Assembly (NCBI GenBank): GCA_004555145.1
Contig: SFJB01000010.1
Location: 1-23,943 of the forward strand
Length of the DNA: 23,943 nt
From: Bacteroidales bacterium
GTDB taxonomy: Bacteria > Bacteroidota > Bacteroidia > Bacteroidales > UBA932
Direction: 5' to 3'
Part shown: positions 23,067 through 23,943 of the stretch, one piece after another
How positions within the stretch are numbered: the stretch's first letter is position 1
How the letters are laid out: the number at the start of each line of letters is the position of its first letter
The notes under the pieces: model-generated
What the model was told of the DNA's origin: nothing
The model's database searches: none
The model's input: only the letters and a program-made list of their open reading frames with translations
Position numbers and translations under genes: made by a program

Positions 23067-23557
23067 GAAATTTTGCAGCAATAGATTTCGAGACGGCGAA
23101 CGAGCAGCCCTCCAGCGTATGCTCCGTCGGAGTGGTGATCGTGCGTGACGGGGAGATTGTGGACTCCTTCTACAGTCTCATCCACCCCGAGCCGGAGTAC
23201 TACCAATGGTTCTGCCAGAAGGTACACGGTCTTGGACCGGAGGACACTGAAGATGCACCTGTATTCCCATATGTCTGGGAGAAGATAGAACCTCTCATCG
23301 AGGGGCTCCCGCTAGTTGCGCACAACTCCCGTTTCGACGAGGGGTGCCTCAAGGCCGTATTCCGTGTCTATCAGATGGACTATCCCGACTATGAGTTCCA
23401 CGACACCCTCGCGGCTTCCCGACGGCATTTCGGCTGCCGGCTCCCCAACCATCAGCTCCAGACCGTCGCAGCAGTCTGTGGATATGAGCTCGTGAACCAC
23501 CATCACGCCCTTGCGGATGCCGAGGCCTGCGCTGTGATAGCGATGCAGTTGTTGTAA
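23063..23557 (+). CDS. DnaQ-like 3'-5' exonuclease (DEDDh)
   Basis: 164 residues. The fold hydrolyses DNA or RNA from the 3' end with two metal ions. All five active-site residues are present: Asp8 and Glu10 in AAIDFETAN, Asp92 in VAHNSRFDEGCL, His147 and Asp152 in NHHHALADAEACA (H-x4-D, the DEDDh class). Lengthwise it is a stand-alone exonuclease domain, without polymerase, GIY-YIG or BRCT parts. Residues SVGVVIVRDGEIVDSFYSLIHPE and the KVHGLGPEDTEDAPVF block are typical of the DNA polymerase III epsilon-like group. The start at 23063 keeps the first strand (RNFAAIDFET) complete. It may act in repair or RNA turnover. It stands alone between the ATPase unit and a YbjQ-type gene. Confidence 0.93.
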   Translation: MRNFAAIDFETANEQPSSVCSVGVVIVRDGEIVDSFYSLIHPEPEYYQWFCQKVHGLGPEDTEDAPVFPYVWEKIEPLIEGLPLVAHNSRFDEGCLKAVFRVYQMDYPDYEFHDTLAASRRHFGCRLPNHQLQTVAAVCGYELVNHHHALADAEACAVIAMQLL

Positions 23558-23564
23558 TATCTGC

Positions 23565-23617
23565 TTATGAACCATTATGAACCAGCCCTGGTCAGATTAT
23601 GACTCGAACTGGTTCAT
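23565..23617. repeat. Tandem 10-mer and inverted repeat after the exonuclease gene
   Basis: TTATGAACCA occurs twice head to tail (23565-23574, 23575-23584). ATGAACCAG at 23577-23585 is the inverted complement of CTGGTTCAT at 23609-23617, with a 23-base loop. The hairpin lies just after the exonuclease stop but has no T-run, so terminator function is unsure. Confidence 0.55.
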
Positions 23618-23647
23618 CGGTTTGAACTCTTCTGCGACAAATAGCGT

Positions 23648-23706
23648 CAAATGTATACATCAATGGAACAACCATTTGACCAACCGAAAGATATTGTATA
23701 CATTTG
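23648..23706 (+). promoter_or_regulatory. Promoter of the YbjQ-family gene inside a 12-base inverted repeat pair
   Basis: TTTG at 23675-23678, a 20-base spacer and TACATTTG at 23699-23706 match the -33/-7 consensus. CAAATGTATACA (23648-23659) and TGTATACATTTG (23695-23706) form a perfect inverted repeat, each holding the palindrome TGTATACA, and the right arm contains the -7 box. A repressor bound to both arms would cover the promoter. Leader about 90 bases. Confidence 0.65.
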
Positions 23707-23800
23707 CAATACCAAAGCATTGATTCATAAAGAAATTGTTCATCTTATTTTTAGGACAAATACAAGGTTGGACAATTGAAAAGATAACAGGAAAAAGAAT

Positions 23801-23943
23801 ATGATACTCACAACTACACCGGCCATTGAAGGCCACACAATCAGAGAATACAAGGGAGTCGTTTTCGGGGAGGTCATCACCGGAGTCAACTTCCTGAAGG
23901 ACTTTGCTGCCAGCATCCGCAACTTTGTCGGAGGACGGTCCGG
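23801..23943 (+). CDS. YbjQ/UPF0145 (DUF74) family protein, 3' end cut by window
   Basis: The ATG at 23801 opens a frame that runs off the right edge (47 residues visible). [20 protein letters not shown], then [27 protein letters not shown], is the highly conserved start of YbjQ-type proteins, which are about 105 residues long and form a small pentameric beta fold; they are sometimes labelled heavy-metal-binding, but function is unproven. AGGAAAAAG lies 6 bases before the ATG as a weak ribosome binding site. A promoter embedded in an inverted repeat lies about 95 bases upstream, suggesting dedicated control. Confidence 0.85.
   Translation, partial: MILTTTPAIEGHTIREYKGVVFGEVITGVNFLKDFAASIRNFVGGRS

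Overview
The window looks like a chromosomal segment of a gut- or rumen-type Bacteroidales bacterium (phylum Bacteroidota) with moderately high GC. The gene content supports this: DUF4252 proteins next to an ECF sigma factor, an AAA ATPase of the DUF4143 type, a periplasmic choloylglycine-hydrolase-like enzyme, and GH43 plus GPH-symporter sugar genes. So do the promoters: several starts are preceded by the Bacteroidota pattern of a -33 TTTG and a -7 TAnnTTTG about 19-20 bases apart, and Shine-Dalgarno sequences are weak. No rRNA, tRNA, CRISPR array or transposase gene was seen.

Layout. 1-1810: C-terminal part of an M16 zinc peptidase, cut by the window edge. 1837-3799 (minus): a compact four-gene operon, DUF4252 / ECF sigma factor / membrane-anchored anti-sigma-like protein / DUF4252, with 4-base start-stop overlaps and an intrinsic terminator. 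3954-4604 (minus): a small secreted or outer-membrane beta-rich protein. 4684-8343: a sugar locus with a decayed sialate-O-acetylesterase-family gene (frameshift, altered active-site block, internal deletion) converging on an intact GH43 glycosidase and GPH symporter pair; the likely substrate is a xylan- or arabinan-type oligosaccharide. 8554-9636: a choloylglycine-hydrolase-family Ntn hydrolase with inverted repeats in its upstream region.

9623-17978 (minus) is a tightly packed housekeeping operon of six genes: prfB, class I fumarase, a large AsmA-like envelope protein, 5-formyl-THF cyclo-ligase, guanine deaminase and a Cys/Met-metabolism PLP enzyme. It is divergent from murI (18062-18814, plus), and the two promoters are interleaved in about 50 bases. 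murI converges on an SDR / VOC gene pair (18818-20702, minus) with a clear promoter.

20703-23050 differs from the rest. It is AT-richer, has several strong hairpins with no obvious gene assignment, and carries a DUF4143 ATPase bracketed by a 25/26-identical direct repeat. Three evenly spaced 20-base repeats lie in the ATPase promoter region. This is the most island-like and least explained part of the window. It is followed by a DEDDh exonuclease preceded by tiny ORFs, and by the start of a YbjQ-family gene whose -7 box lies inside an inverted repeat.
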